A stretch of 43,804 nt of DNA from Dehalococcoidia bacterium (GTDB taxonomy: Bacteria > Chloroflexota > Dehalococcoidia > Tepidiformales > Tepidiformaceae): positions 1-43,804 of the forward strand of contig JADYYG010000022.1 of the NCBI GenBank assembly GCA_020853755.1, read 5' to 3'. How positions within the stretch are numbered: the stretch's first letter is position 1; each line of letters opens with the position of its first letter. Below, in pieces: positions 8,536 through 16,796 of this stretch. The notes under the pieces are model-generated. The model was not told the DNA's origin. It was given only the letters and a program-made list of their open reading frames with translations, and searched no databases. A program made the translations under genes and the position numbers.

Positions 8536-9255
8536 GTGATCCGCGCCGTCATCCTTGCCGCGGGTGACGGGGGGCGGCTCAGCGAATACACAGCGGACGT
8601 GCCGAAGCCCCTCGTCCAGGTCAACGGCCGCCCGCTCATCGGGTACACCATCGATGCGCTGGCCGACGCGGGTATTGAGGAGGCGATCGTGGTCGTCGGT
8701 TACCGGGCGGCGCAGGTGGTCCAGGCCCTCGAAGGGGGCGAATCGCGCGTGCGCCTCAGCTTTGCCCGGAACGGCCGTTTCCACGGTGGCGCCTCGCTCT
8801 CGCTGCGGGCCGCGCGGCCGCTCGCCGGCGATTCGCCCTTCCTGCTCCTGATGGCCGACCACCTGCTTTCCGCGCCCATCGTGCGGACGCTGGCGGAGTC
8901 CCCGCGAGACGGGCGCACGAGCCTCATCGCCACAGACGCCTCCCAGTGGCCCGATGACTACGCCGAAGAGGCGACCCGCGTCTCCCTCGTCCCGCGAACC
9001 AGGAAGGTTGCCGCCATCGGCAAGGGACTGGCGCGCTGGGACGCGCTCGACACCGGCGCGTTCCTGCTGTCGTCGGCCGCCTGGAACGCCGTCGATGCGG
9101 TGGCCGAGGATTGCGAACTGAGCGTCATCTGCTCCGAACTGGCCCGCCGGGGCGAACTCGAAGCCGTCGATGTCTCGGGCGAACCGTGGTACGACGTCGA
9201 TACCGCCGAGGACCTGCTTGCCGCCCGCCAGATGGTGGCCGGGGGCGCCCGGTGA
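8536..9255 (+). CDS. NTP-transferase, probable inositol-1-phosphate cytidylyltransferase
   Basis: 239-residue MobA/RmlA-like nucleotidyltransferase. It starts AVILAAGDGGRL (nucleotide-binding loop, residues 4-15) followed by PKPL (23-26); an LMADH acidic site lies mid-protein, and VAAIGKGLARWDALDTGAF and WYDVDTAEDL lie near the C-terminus. The last gene bases overlap the GTG of the next gene (GTGA), so translation is coupled. The following gene is a CDP-alcohol phosphotransferase. In thermophiles the same two domains are fused in IPCT/DIPPS, which makes CDP-inositol and then di-myo-inositol phosphate phosphate. That assignment rests on architecture and on an inositol-phosphate synthase gene in the same window. 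Alternatives are another sugar-phosphate cytidylyltransferase. GTG at 8536 was chosen because the glycine-rich loop begins four residues later. Confidence 0.8.
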   Translation: MIRAVILAAGDGGRLSEYTADVPKPLVQVNGRPLIGYTIDALADAGIEEAIVVVGYRAAQVVQALEGGESRVRLSFARNGRFHGGASLSLRAARPLAGDSPFLLLMADHLLSAPIVRTLAESPRDGRTSLIATDASQWPDDYAEEATRVSLVPRTRKVAAIGKGLARWDALDTGAFLLSSAAWNAVDAVAEDCELSVICSELARRGELEAVDVSGEPWYDVDTAEDLLAARQMVAGGAR

Positions 9256-9875
9256 CCTACGACGGGACAGTTTCGCGGTACCTGAACCGGCGGCTGAGCC
9301 GCCCGGCCGCGCACGCCCTCAGGGGAACTCCGCTGACACCGAACGCGGTGACCGCCTTCACCGTCCTCCTCGCCTTCGCGACGGGCGGGATGATCGCGGC
9401 AGGCTGGAACATCGCCGGCGGCATCCTCATCCAGGCGGTCAGCGTGATCGACGGCGTGGACGGCGAACTCGCGCGCCTGAAGGCCCAGGCCACCCGCTTC
9501 GGCGCCGTCTTCGATGCCGTGACCGACCGCTACGCCGACGCCGCCATGCTTGCCGGGATGACGGTCTTCGCGGTTCGCTTTGAGGACTTCGCACACGCCG
9601 AGTTCGCCGGGATGCTGGCCGTGTCCGCGGCGCTCATCGTCAGTTACAGCCGCGCACGGATCGAAGCCGACCTGCCGGATGTCGCCGCCGGGGGCCGGCT
9701 CGATTCGGTCTTCGGGTTGGCCAGCCGGGATGTTCGCCTGCTCATCGCGGCGATCGGTACGGTGGCCGGGCAATGCTACTGGACGCTCATCATCCTGACT
9801 GTCATTTCGGCAGCGACCATCGCATGGCGGCTGGCCTACCTGCGCGTCACGGTCGGCGCGCGGCGGTACGAGTAG
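9252..9875 (+). CDS. CDP-alcohol phosphotransferase, probable DIPP synthase
   Basis: 207-residue integral membrane enzyme with the full family signature D67xxDGxxAR(x8)GxxxD88xxxD92 and about six TM helices. It transfers a phospho-alcohol from a CDP-alcohol donor to an acceptor hydroxyl. The start is GTG 9252, overlapping the upstream stop by 4 bases. The N-terminal amphipathic stretch (DGTVSRYLNRRLSR) followed by LTPNAVT precedes the first helix, the same order as the second half of fused IPCT/DIPPS proteins. With CDP-inositol from the upstream enzyme and inositol-1-phosphate as acceptor it would make di-myo-inositol-phosphate phosphate, a heat and salt protectant; a phosphatase would still be needed. 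A phospholipid-type role (for example phosphatidylinositol-like lipids) cannot be excluded. It ends 4 nt from the convergent 9880-10446 gene. Confidence 0.8.
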   Translation: MTYDGTVSRYLNRRLSRPAAHALRGTPLTPNAVTAFTVLLAFATGGMIAAGWNIAGGILIQAVSVIDGVDGELARLKAQATRFGAVFDAVTDRYADAAMLAGMTVFAVRFEDFAHAEFAGMLAVSAALIVSYSRARIEADLPDVAAGGRLDSVFGLASRDVRLLIAAIGTVAGQCYWTLIILTVISAATIAWRLAYLRVTVGARRYE

Positions 9876-9879
9876 GCCG

Positions 9880-10446
9880 CTACCGCTCCCAGCGAAGGCG
9901 CACCGGGCCGCCGGTATCGCGCACCTCGATGAGCACCGTCGCCGCGCCGCCCTTATGGTCGAAGTCGACCTCGAGGTCCTGCGGCTTGTCGCCGTTCGCG
10001 GCCTCGGCGACGAGTTTGTCGTCGACCCAGACTTTCACCGCGCCATCGACCTGCAGCCGGAAGCGGTTCTCGCCCGCGGCGGCTTCCACGCGATTCGATG
10101 CCTTCATGCTCCACGCGTCTGGCTTGAAGTCGGGGAACGGCCGATCCGGGATATCGAAATCGAGCCCGGCGACGAAGCCTTCGCCCGAACGGTAGTCGCT
10201 GCCGGACGCGGACTGTTCGTAGTAGGTAACGAGCCACTGCTCCTGCGGCGGTTCGACCACGTGCACCGGCACCGGTGTGGCTGTCGCCGGGGGCGTCGGC
10301 GTGACGGTATCGCCGAGGGAGATGGTCGCCACCGGGCCACCGGTATCACCCTCGGTCGAGGTGGGGTCGAAGAACACCCAGCCGAGGACGAGGGCAAGGA
10401 CAAGCGCGCCGAGGGCAACGTATTCGCGGACGCCGAGGCCGAGCAC
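9880..10446 (-). CDS. membrane-anchored PA14-like domain protein
   Basis: 188 residues. A single N-terminal helix (about residues 8-26, YVALGALVLALVLGWVFF) anchors it, then a Pro/Thr-rich linker (TPTPPATATPVP, about 49-60), then a beta-rich domain (about 70-188). The domain's WLVTYYEQ start, the SMKASNRVEAAAGENRFRLQ segment and VKVWVDDKLV resemble PA14 carbohydrate-binding folds, in which a YY near the start and a paired beta strand are typical. The domain would lie outside the membrane. GTG 10446 has GGAGAG unusually close (1-2 nt), so the start is uncertain. Ligand unknown. Confidence 0.65.
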   Translation of the reverse strand: MLGLGVREYVALGALVLALVLGWVFFDPTSTEGDTGGPVATISLGDTVTPTPPATATPVPVHVVEPPQEQWLVTYYEQSASGSDYRSGEGFVAGLDFDIPDRPFPDFKPDAWSMKASNRVEAAAGENRFRLQVDGAVKVWVDDKLVAEAANGDKPQDLEVDFDHKGGAATVLIEVRDTGGPVRLRWER

Positions 10447-10601
10447 GCTCTCCAGTGTCTTTCCCCGGACGCCTCACTGGCAAAGCGGGCGGCAAGCGCG
10501 CGAAAAGGCGGCAGGCGGCGATCCTGAACGATGACGGCGGTTTTACGTAACTCGGGAAATCCCCGGTTCCCTGTTTCGCAGGCCCGAACCAAACTGGCCT
10601 G

Positions 10602-11648
10602 ATGCGGAAATTCAACACGCTCGCGCTCGCTTTCACGGGGCTGGCGCTTCTCCTCGGCACGCTCGGCGTCGCGTTCGCGGCGAATACGGCCGCGCCGCAA
10701 CTCACCCGCCAGGCAGTGGTCCCCGGCCTCGCCGGCGACAGCAGCGTCCTCAGCCCCGGGCAGACGAGCACGCCGACGCCGCCACCCTCAGGTTGCGCCG
10801 GCCTGCGCACGCCAATCAAGATCCTCGCCGATGCCGATGCCGGGTTCTCGCGCGACCCAGTCCCGGCCGCCTTCTCCGAACTCGCACTGGCCACGCGGCC
10901 AGGCGGCATTACCGACAGCACCGCGCGCATCCTCCCGTTCGAAGGGCGCGTGGTCGAGATCACGGCAACGCTCGTCGGCTTCCGGCGCACCGCCGGGGGC
11001 GGCATGGAACTGGTCATCACCCAGGGTTCCGGCGGCGACATTATGGCCGCCTCGTTCCCATCGGCAGCCTGCCTCGCGCCCGCGGCCGATGCCGACCGCG
11101 CCGCTTCGAACACGGCCAGGTTGGCCCTCATCCAGGCCTGTGGCACCGCGCCCGACAGCGGCATCTTCAAGCCTCTCGGCGGGACCGCGACCATCCGCGG
11201 CGTGCCCTTCTGGGGTTCCCCGCGCAGTGACGGCTACGGCGCGCCCTCCGGGATCGAACTCGGCCCGGTGCTCGGCTTCGAATTCAACCCGGCAACCTCG
11301 TGCGACGCCGACGCTTCGAAGACGCCCTACCCGACGGCAACGAGCACGCCAGTCCTCCAGGAGATGACCATCAACGTCAGCCCGGCGCAACCGTACCCCG
11401 GCCAGGACGTGACGGTGACAATCAACACCATCCCCACCGTGGTGGGCCGCTCCTGCTCGTTCAAGATCTACGATTCGACCTCGACAACCGTGGCCGAGGG
11501 TACAACCCTCACCAACGCGGAAGGCAAAGCCATCTTCCACACCACGCTCCCAGTGACGACAGCCCTTGGGAACGGCGGCGCGACGCCGTACTGCGTGGGC
11601 GGCAACACCGACGGTTCGTTCCTGCTGCGAGTGGTGGCGGCGCCGTAA
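10602..11648 (+). CDS. secreted protein of unknown function
   Basis: 348 residues beginning with a clear signal peptide (MRKFNT, then a hydrophobic core ending LGVAFA-ANTAA). A short Thr/Pro linker (TSTPTPPPSG) precedes two regions: an alpha/beta or beta domain of about 140 residues with Cys pairs, then a C-terminal Ig-like/beta-sandwich (about 255-348) starting MTINVSPAQPYPGQDVTVTI. No enzyme motif is recognised. It lies tail-to-tail with the site-2 protease gene, one base apart. The function is unknown; export is the only supported statement. Confidence 0.75.
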   Translation: MRKFNTLALAFTGLALLLGTLGVAFAANTAAPQLTRQAVVPGLAGDSSVLSPGQTSTPTPPPSGCAGLRTPIKILADADAGFSRDPVPAAFSELALATRPGGITDSTARILPFEGRVVEITATLVGFRRTAGGGMELVITQGSGGDIMAASFPSAACLAPAADADRAASNTARLALIQACGTAPDSGIFKPLGGTATIRGVPFWGSPRSDGYGAPSGIELGPVLGFEFNPATSCDADASKTPYPTATSTPVLQEMTINVSPAQPYPGQDVTVTINTIPTVVGRSCSFKIYDSTSTTVAEGTTLTNAEGKAIFHTTLPVTTALGNGGATPYCVGGNTDGSFLLRVVAAP

Positions 11649-11649
11649 G

Positions 11650-12792
11650 TCAGGCGGCCGGCGGCTCTTCGCCAACCGGGTCGAGCCGCTCGGCAAGCTG
11701 GATGCGGTCCATCAGTTCGCGGCGGGTGACGAGACCGACCATGCGGCCGTCTTCAAGCACCGGCACCTGGTTCAGCCCCTTTTCGCCGAGGAGGACGAGC
11801 ACTTCGACCGCCGGTTGCGCAGCGTTCACCGTGATGACGTTGCTGCGCGGAGTCATGATGCGCTGCGCCGGAACCTGCGCCCATGAGTCACGCGGGACGC
11901 GGCGGACATCACTCACAGTGATGACGCCGAGAACGGCGCCGTCGTTCGCCACCATCACGGCGCGCTCGCCCTTGCCCACCATGTAGTCGTGGACGATTTC
12001 GGAGACAGGCGTACCGGGGGTGACGCTCGGGAACTCGGCCTGCATGACGTCTCGGGCGGTGAGCCGGCGCAGGACGCCTTCGAGCTGGAGGTTCGCTGCC
12101 TCACCACGGGCGGCGCCGAGCAGGAACCAGCCGATGAACGCAAGCCAGAGCCCATCGAGCAGGCCCCCGGCAAGGAGGATGAAGAAGCCCGCGATGATCA
12201 ATCCGTAGCCGAACAGTTCACCGACCGACGAGGCCACGCGGGTGGCCTGGCGGAAGCTGCCGCTGCGCTTCCAGGCGATGGATCGCAGCACCCGTCCGCC
12301 ATCGAGCGGGAACCCGGGCAGGATGTTGAAGATCCCCAGCGCGAGGTTCACGAAAGCCAGGTAGAAGAGGATGGCCTCGGCCTTCTCGCTCATCTCGCGG
12401 AAAGCGAACCCGAGTCCCGCCGAAACAAGCGCAATGAGGATGCTCGTCGCCGGGCCGGCCGCCGCAATCTGGAACTCCTCCCCGGCCGTGGCCGGCTGGC
12501 GGGACATGTGCGACATGCCGCCGAAGATGAACAACGTGATGCGCGGGACCGGCAACCCGCGGTGGCGGGCGACCAGCGCGTGGGCCATTTCGTGGATGAG
12601 CACCGTGACAAAAAGGAGCACAGCCGAACTGATACCCACCGCCCAGTAGGCGAACGTGCTCCACGACCTGTAGTGGTCCGGGAAGAAGGTGTCGCTGAGC
12701 GACCAGGCGACAAACCCGAGGATGAGCAGCCACGACGGGTGGATTTCGATATCGATCCCGGCGATGCGGGCCACGCGGTACGCTCTTCCCAT
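11650..12792 (-). CDS. site-2 protease (M50) with tandem CBS domains
   Basis: 380-residue intramembrane zinc metalloprotease. HEMAH (67-71) and NILPGFPLDGGR (156-167) supply the His, His and Asp zinc ligands. TM helices lie before, around and after these motifs up to about residue 225. The C-terminal half (about 235-370) is a pair of CBS domains, which in this family bind adenine nucleotides and gate activity. This architecture matches bacterial Rip3-type S2P proteins that cut membrane-bound regulators. The substrate is not evident in the window. The ATG at 12792 starts MGRAYRVARIAGIDIEIHPS, the usual beginning of these proteins. Confidence 0.92.
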   Translation of the reverse strand: MGRAYRVARIAGIDIEIHPSWLLILGFVAWSLSDTFFPDHYRSWSTFAYWAVGISSAVLLFVTVLIHEMAHALVARHRGLPVPRITLFIFGGMSHMSRQPATAGEEFQIAAAGPATSILIALVSAGLGFAFREMSEKAEAILFYLAFVNLALGIFNILPGFPLDGGRVLRSIAWKRSGSFRQATRVASSVGELFGYGLIIAGFFILLAGGLLDGLWLAFIGWFLLGAARGEAANLQLEGVLRRLTARDVMQAEFPSVTPGTPVSEIVHDYMVGKGERAVMVANDGAVLGVITVSDVRRVPRDSWAQVPAQRIMTPRSNVITVNAAQPAVEVLVLLGEKGLNQVPVLEDGRMVGLVTRRELMDRIQLAERLDPVGEEPPAA

Positions 12793-12832
12793 AGCAGTAC
12801 GCTACGTGAGCGGCGGGCCGTCCGCCAGTGGG

Positions 12833-13495
12833 TCAGCGCTGGCCGGCGAGTCTTCGCCCGCCGAAGACGGCGAGACAGAGCGCCGCGGCGCCCCAGAGCA
12901 GGCCCCCGGCGACGTCGCTCGGCCAGTGCGCGCCGATGGCCATCCGCGACGGCCCGGCGAGCACGATGACGACGCCGAGGAAGACGCGCAGGGCAGCGCC
13001 TGGTCCCCTGCCGATGAGCGCCGGCGCCACAACGGCCAGCGCGCCGTAGATGAGCACATCGCCGAAGACGTGGCCGCTGGGAAAGCCGTAGCCGGAGAAT
13101 TCTGCGGTTACCCGGACGTGGAAGTCCGTCGAGGGCCGTTCGGCCTGGGCCATCTGCTTCAGCGGGCTACTCAGCAGGCGCAGGCCAAGGGCGAGGAGCA
13201 CGGTCCACGCCGCTGCAAGACGCGCTCCCCTGCTCCCGCCGCGAGTGCCGAGTCGCGGTCCGAAGGCGGCGAGGATAAGCGCGGCCAGCGCCATCCCCAA
13301 CTGCCACCACGGCTTGCCGAGGGCGTTGACCCAGCCCTCGTTCCGGTCCAGCAGACGGACGCCCTGGAACTCCCGGATGATGCGCACGTCCCAGGGCATG
13401 GGCGTCCCGTGCCAGGCCACGAGCAGGGTGAGCACGAGGGCCAACCCGCCGCACCAGGCGGCAACCCGGAGCAGGTCCCGCGGCATTGCCAGCAT
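12833..13495 (-). CDS. PAP2-family membrane phosphatase
   Basis: 220-residue integral membrane acid phosphatase of the PAP2/undecaprenyl-diphosphatase type. All three motifs are present: KxxxxxxRP (K113-RP 120-121), PSGH (139-142) and SRxxxxxHxxxD (S183-R184, H190, D194). Five to six hydrophobic helices. The start is placed at ATG 13495, two bases after the stop of the lipoprotein gene; ATG 13486 is an alternative, and an earlier in-frame start would overlap the upstream gene by about 50 bases. It is read together with the upstream lipoprotein gene. Likely substrates are prenyl or phosphatidyl phosphates outside the membrane. Confidence 0.88.
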   Translation of the reverse strand: MLAMPRDLLRVAAWCGGLALVLTLLVAWHGTPMPWDVRIIREFQGVRLLDRNEGWVNALGKPWWQLGMALAALILAAFGPRLGTRGGSRGARLAAAWTVLLALGLRLLSSPLKQMAQAERPSTDFHVRVTAEFSGYGFPSGHVFGDVLIYGALAVVAPALIGRGPGAALRVFLGVVIVLAGPSRMAIGAHWPSDVAGGLLWGAAALCLAVFGGRRLAGQR

Positions 13496-13497
13496 CG

Positions 13498-14652
13498 TCA
13501 GGGGTTCGCCAGTGGGCGGGCTGCCCACGCTTCCCACGTGGCCCACGCCAGCTTGTTCGAACCGTCGCTCTTGCGCAGGCCGATGTCCTTGAAGACCGAG
13601 GTTGCGCCGGTGCTGGCGAACGACGGATCGAGGGCGGCGAACCAGATGACCAGGCTGAAGCCGAGCCGGTTCGACTCGTCGAGCAGGCGCGTGAGGTAGG
13701 CCTGCTGGTCGGCCTCCGTGCCCACGGTCACGCGGCCCTCGACCGGCGCAGAGGCATAGCCGGTCTCGGAGATGATGATCTCGCCGGGCCAGTGGTCTTT
13801 CAGCTGAGAGTAGTAGTCGGGGCGGATGTCGGCGGCGCTCTTCGCCTCGCCGAGGAAGGGGTAGGTGCTGATTGCGAGCACGTCCATCCGCCCGTGGAAC
13901 CGTTCGAGCAGGTTCCAGCGCGGGGCGTGGACGTCGCCGAACGCGCCTTCGAGGTCTTCGAGCTGGAACGTGGGGAAGACCTTCGTGTTCGGGCTATTCC
14001 CCTTCACCACGTCGTAGGCCTCGCTGTACGCCTGCAGGTAGGCTTCGAACTGCTCCGGCGCGCGCTCGTAGGTCATGTTCACTTCAACCCCGAGGGCCAT
14101 GTAGGCCGGCTGGTAGTTCTTCGCGATGTACGCGGCGTAGGCGACGAAGGCCTCGCGCACGTTCGGGTCCTTGAAGCCGGCCTGGGGATCCACCGAGGGC
14201 GGCAGGTTCGCGAGGCGGCTGCGCTGCACCACCCCGTCGGTCGGGTCGATGGCGTAGACCAGTTCGAGGCCGTACTGCTTGAGGAGCGCGGTTTCGAGGC
14301 GGGTGCTGTCGGCGGTCTGCTTCGAAACTTCGCCGCCGGGCATAAAGTCCTCCCACGGCGGCGTGCGCTGGACGAGGATGGCGTCGGCGTACTGGGCGGC
14401 GGTGGCGAATGCCTGGATGTACGACTCGCTCGTGCGCTCCGGCGGCAGCGAACTGAAGCCCAGGCGAACCGTCCGCGGCTCGCCCGAACGCTCTGCGCGG
14501 ACCACCGTGGGGCCGGGGCCAGCCGGGCTTTCAGTAGCCGTCGGCGCCGCTGCGTCCTTCCCGCCGCAGCCCGCGAACAGCGCAGGCGCGAGCACGCAGA
14601 GCGCTGCTACAATCGCGGCGGCAGGGGTGCGGAAGCGGTCGGTGATGGCCAT
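13498..14652 (-). CDS. glycoside-hydrolase-like lipoprotein
   Basis: 384 residues. The signal peptide ends in the lipobox LFAGC (25-29), so it should be lipid-anchored; a Pro/Thr linker follows. Residues 60-384 look like a (beta/alpha)8 glycosidase of clan A type: candidate acid/base Glu in LGVEVN (E190) and nucleophile Glu in IISETGYAS (E296), with STYPF before it. These positions resemble endo-galactanase-like families, but I cannot name a substrate. The start ATG 14652 has GAGGAA 10 nt upstream. It is shared with the divergent PBP gene: both start codons lie in the palindrome ATGGCCAT. An in-frame extension 48 codons upstream lacks a signal-like start and is rejected. Confidence 0.75.
   Translation of the reverse strand: MAITDRFRTPAAAIVAALCVLAPALFAGCGGKDAAAPTATESPAGPGPTVVRAERSGEPRTVRLGFSSLPPERTSESYIQAFATAAQYADAILVQRTPPWEDFMPGGEVSKQTADSTRLETALLKQYGLELVYAIDPTDGVVQRSRLANLPPSVDPQAGFKDPNVREAFVAYAAYIAKNYQPAYMALGVEVNMTYERAPEQFEAYLQAYSEAYDVVKGNSPNTKVFPTFQLEDLEGAFGDVHAPRWNLLERFHGRMDVLAISTYPFLGEAKSAADIRPDYYSQLKDHWPGEIIISETGYASAPVEGRVTVGTEADQQAYLTRLLDESNRLGFSLVIWFAALDPSFASTGATSVFKDIGLRKSDGSNKLAWATWEAWAARPLANP
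14608..14613 (+). promoter_or_regulatory. candidate -10 box (TACAAT) of the PBP gene
   Basis: TACAAT lies 31 nt upstream of the PBP start, inside the divergent lipoprotein's signal-peptide codons. No -35 is clear. It is needed because the two genes leave no intergenic space. Confidence 0.35.
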
Positions 14653-16687
14653 TCGGTCAGTGTTCCTCGGCGCGGTGCTGCTCGGGCTGGTAATCGGCGG
14701 GGGATACGTGGGCGTGGGCTGCCTGGCCCGCAACCTGGGCGATAACGGCGCCGCAACCCCGGTGGTCGATGACACGCCCGGTTCGCCCGGGGCCACGGCG
14801 GCGAACTTCGCGCGGACCTGGACGGCCGGCGATTGGAACGCGCTCTTCCAGCTGCTTTCCCCCTCGGCTCAGCGCGCCTACCCCCTCGAGGTATTCAGCG
14901 AAACCTACGAGCGATTCACCCAGGAACTGACGCAGGTTTCGCTCACGGCAACCGTCGCTTCGGCCTCTCCCGGCCAGGCAACGCTGGCCGTCCGGCTCGC
15001 TACAGCCTATTTCGGAGACCTCGAATACACCACAACGCTTAACCTCTCCGAGACCCCGGGCGGCTGGCTGGTCGACTGGCAACCTACGGCTATCAGCCCC
15101 GAGATGACGGGTGGCAGCGAGTTCAAGAGCACGATCCAGCGGCCGGTGCGTGGCTCCATCCTGGATCGCAACGGCCAGCCCCTCGCGGTCACGAAGGACC
15201 TGCGCACACTCGGCCTCAACCGTTCACTCGTGCGCGACCAGGCAGCGCTGCGGACGGCGCTCATCGCGTTCGGGTTCACCGAGGCCCAGGTCGATGGCGC
15301 GCTCAACAGCGGCGCGGGACCGTCCCAGCGGGTGCGCGTCGGCCCCGTTTCGGACGAGAAAGCCGAAGAGGCGATCACGACCCTGCGGAACATCCCCGGC
15401 GTGGTCCTCTACTTCGAATCCCAGCGGGTGCACCCTCTCGGCGCGGCGGCGGCACACGCCGTTGGCTACACCCGCGAGTTCACCGCTGAAGAACTGGCCC
15501 AGCGCCGCGGCACCGGCTACCGCGTGGGCGACCGCACCGGCGCAACCGGCCTCGAAGCGGCGACGGACGAGGTCCTCGCCGGCTCCATTGGCGCCGAACT
15601 GCGGGTCATCGACCCATCGGGCCAGGTGAAGAAGACCGTCCTCAGCCGGCCGTACCGCCAGGGCGCCGACGTCACGACCACGCTTGATTCGGCGACACTG
15701 GTGGCCGCCTACCAGCGGCTCGGGACCCGGTCGGGCGCGGCCGTCGTCATTGACCCGCGTTCGAACGCCATCCTGGCGCTGAACAGTTCGCCGTCCTTCG
15801 ATCCCGACGCCTTCGAGCGCAACGACGGCCCGGCACTGGCGGCGATCACCGCCGACAGCCGCGGGCCACTGGCGAACCGCGCGACGACCGGGCTGTACTC
15901 GGCGGGCTCCACGTTCAAGCTCGTGACCGGCGCGGCGGGGCTCCTCTACGGCGGCTACAAGGTGACCGACCGGCTCGAGTGCGGCGCCACCTGGTCCGGC
16001 GTCGACCCGCCGCGGCGGAACTGGGAAGGCGGCCAGGGCATGCTGACCATCGCCGAAGGGCTGATGCGGTCCTGCAACCCGGTCTTCTACGAAATCGCCC
16101 TCACGCTCTACAACAACACCGACGGCGCGCTCAGCCAGACGGCCCGGATGTTCGGCTTCGGCTCGCCCACGGGCGTGAAGGGGCTCTCTGAGGAAGGCGG
16201 CCTTGTCCCGGACGCACAGCAGAAGAAAGCGAAGACCGGCCAGCCCTGGTACCCGGGCGACGAGGTGAACCTTGGCATCGGCCAGGGCGACCTGCTGATC
16301 ACACCCCTACAACTGGCCAACGCGTACTCCACCTTCGTGGCCCGGCAACTGCGGACGCCGGTGCTGGTCGCGGGCGAAAAGCCACTCGTCCGCGGCGACC
16401 TGCCGCTGAACGACGAGCAGTGGAACCTGCTGATGAGCGGCCTCCGGCTGGTGACCAGCGCGCGGGGGACCGCGTCGGCCGCGTTCGCCCTCGCCGGCTA
16501 TACGAACTTCGCCGGCAAGTCCGGGACAGCTGAGGACGCGGGCGCGCAACAGCACGTCCTGTTCGTCGCGATGGCGCCGGCCAGCGCCCCTGCCGCCGTC
16601 GCGGCTGTGGTCCTCGATGACGGCCAGTCGGGCTCCATCGAAGCCGGTCCGATCGCGCGCGACGTGGTGCTTGCAGCGTTGCGCTAA
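14645..16687 (+). CDS. class B penicillin-binding protein (transpeptidase), MecA-like
   Basis: 680-residue cell-wall transpeptidase. An N-terminal TM anchor (about 7-28) is followed by an NTF2-like MecA_N domain (about 50-155), a dimerisation domain (about 165-340, VRGSILDRNGQPLA) and a transpeptidase domain with STFK (422-425), SCN (476-478) and KSGT (625-628), all intact. It crosslinks peptidoglycan and binds beta-lactams. The MecA_N extension is common in Gram-positive and Chloroflexota PBPs and does not by itself mean resistance. ATG 14645 is chosen because the anchor begins at once; GGAAG lies 9 nt upstream, and GTG 14642 is the alternative. The frame runs 122 codons further upstream across the divergent gene; this is not coding. 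Confidence 0.92.
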   Translation: MAIRSVFLGAVLLGLVIGGGYVGVGCLARNLGDNGAATPVVDDTPGSPGATAANFARTWTAGDWNALFQLLSPSAQRAYPLEVFSETYERFTQELTQVSLTATVASASPGQATLAVRLATAYFGDLEYTTTLNLSETPGGWLVDWQPTAISPEMTGGSEFKSTIQRPVRGSILDRNGQPLAVTKDLRTLGLNRSLVRDQAALRTALIAFGFTEAQVDGALNSGAGPSQRVRVGPVSDEKAEEAITTLRNIPGVVLYFESQRVHPLGAAAAHAVGYTREFTAEELAQRRGTGYRVGDRTGATGLEAATDEVLAGSIGAELRVIDPSGQVKKTVLSRPYRQGADVTTTLDSATLVAAYQRLGTRSGAAVVIDPRSNAILALNSSPSFDPDAFERNDGPALAAITADSRGPLANRATTGLYSAGSTFKLVTGAAGLLYGGYKVTDRLECGATWSGVDPPRRNWEGGQGMLTIAEGLMRSCNPVFYEIALTLYNNTDGALSQTARMFGFGSPTGVKGLSEEGGLVPDAQQKKAKTGQPWYPGDEVNLGIGQGDLLITPLQLANAYSTFVARQLRTPVLVAGEKPLVRGDLPLNDEQWNLLMSGLRLVTSARGTASAAFALAGYTNFAGKSGTAEDAGAQQHVLFVAMAPASAPAAVAAVVLDDGQSGSIEAGPIARDVVLAALR

Positions 16688-16796
16688 GGTGAAGGGGGAC
16701 GTTCGCGGCACGTAGATACCAATTGGCGCGCCGTGTACCGTTTGAGGCTACGGTTTTCGCCCTTTCCGTGGGCGCCCGGCTGGGACGGAAGAGAGA

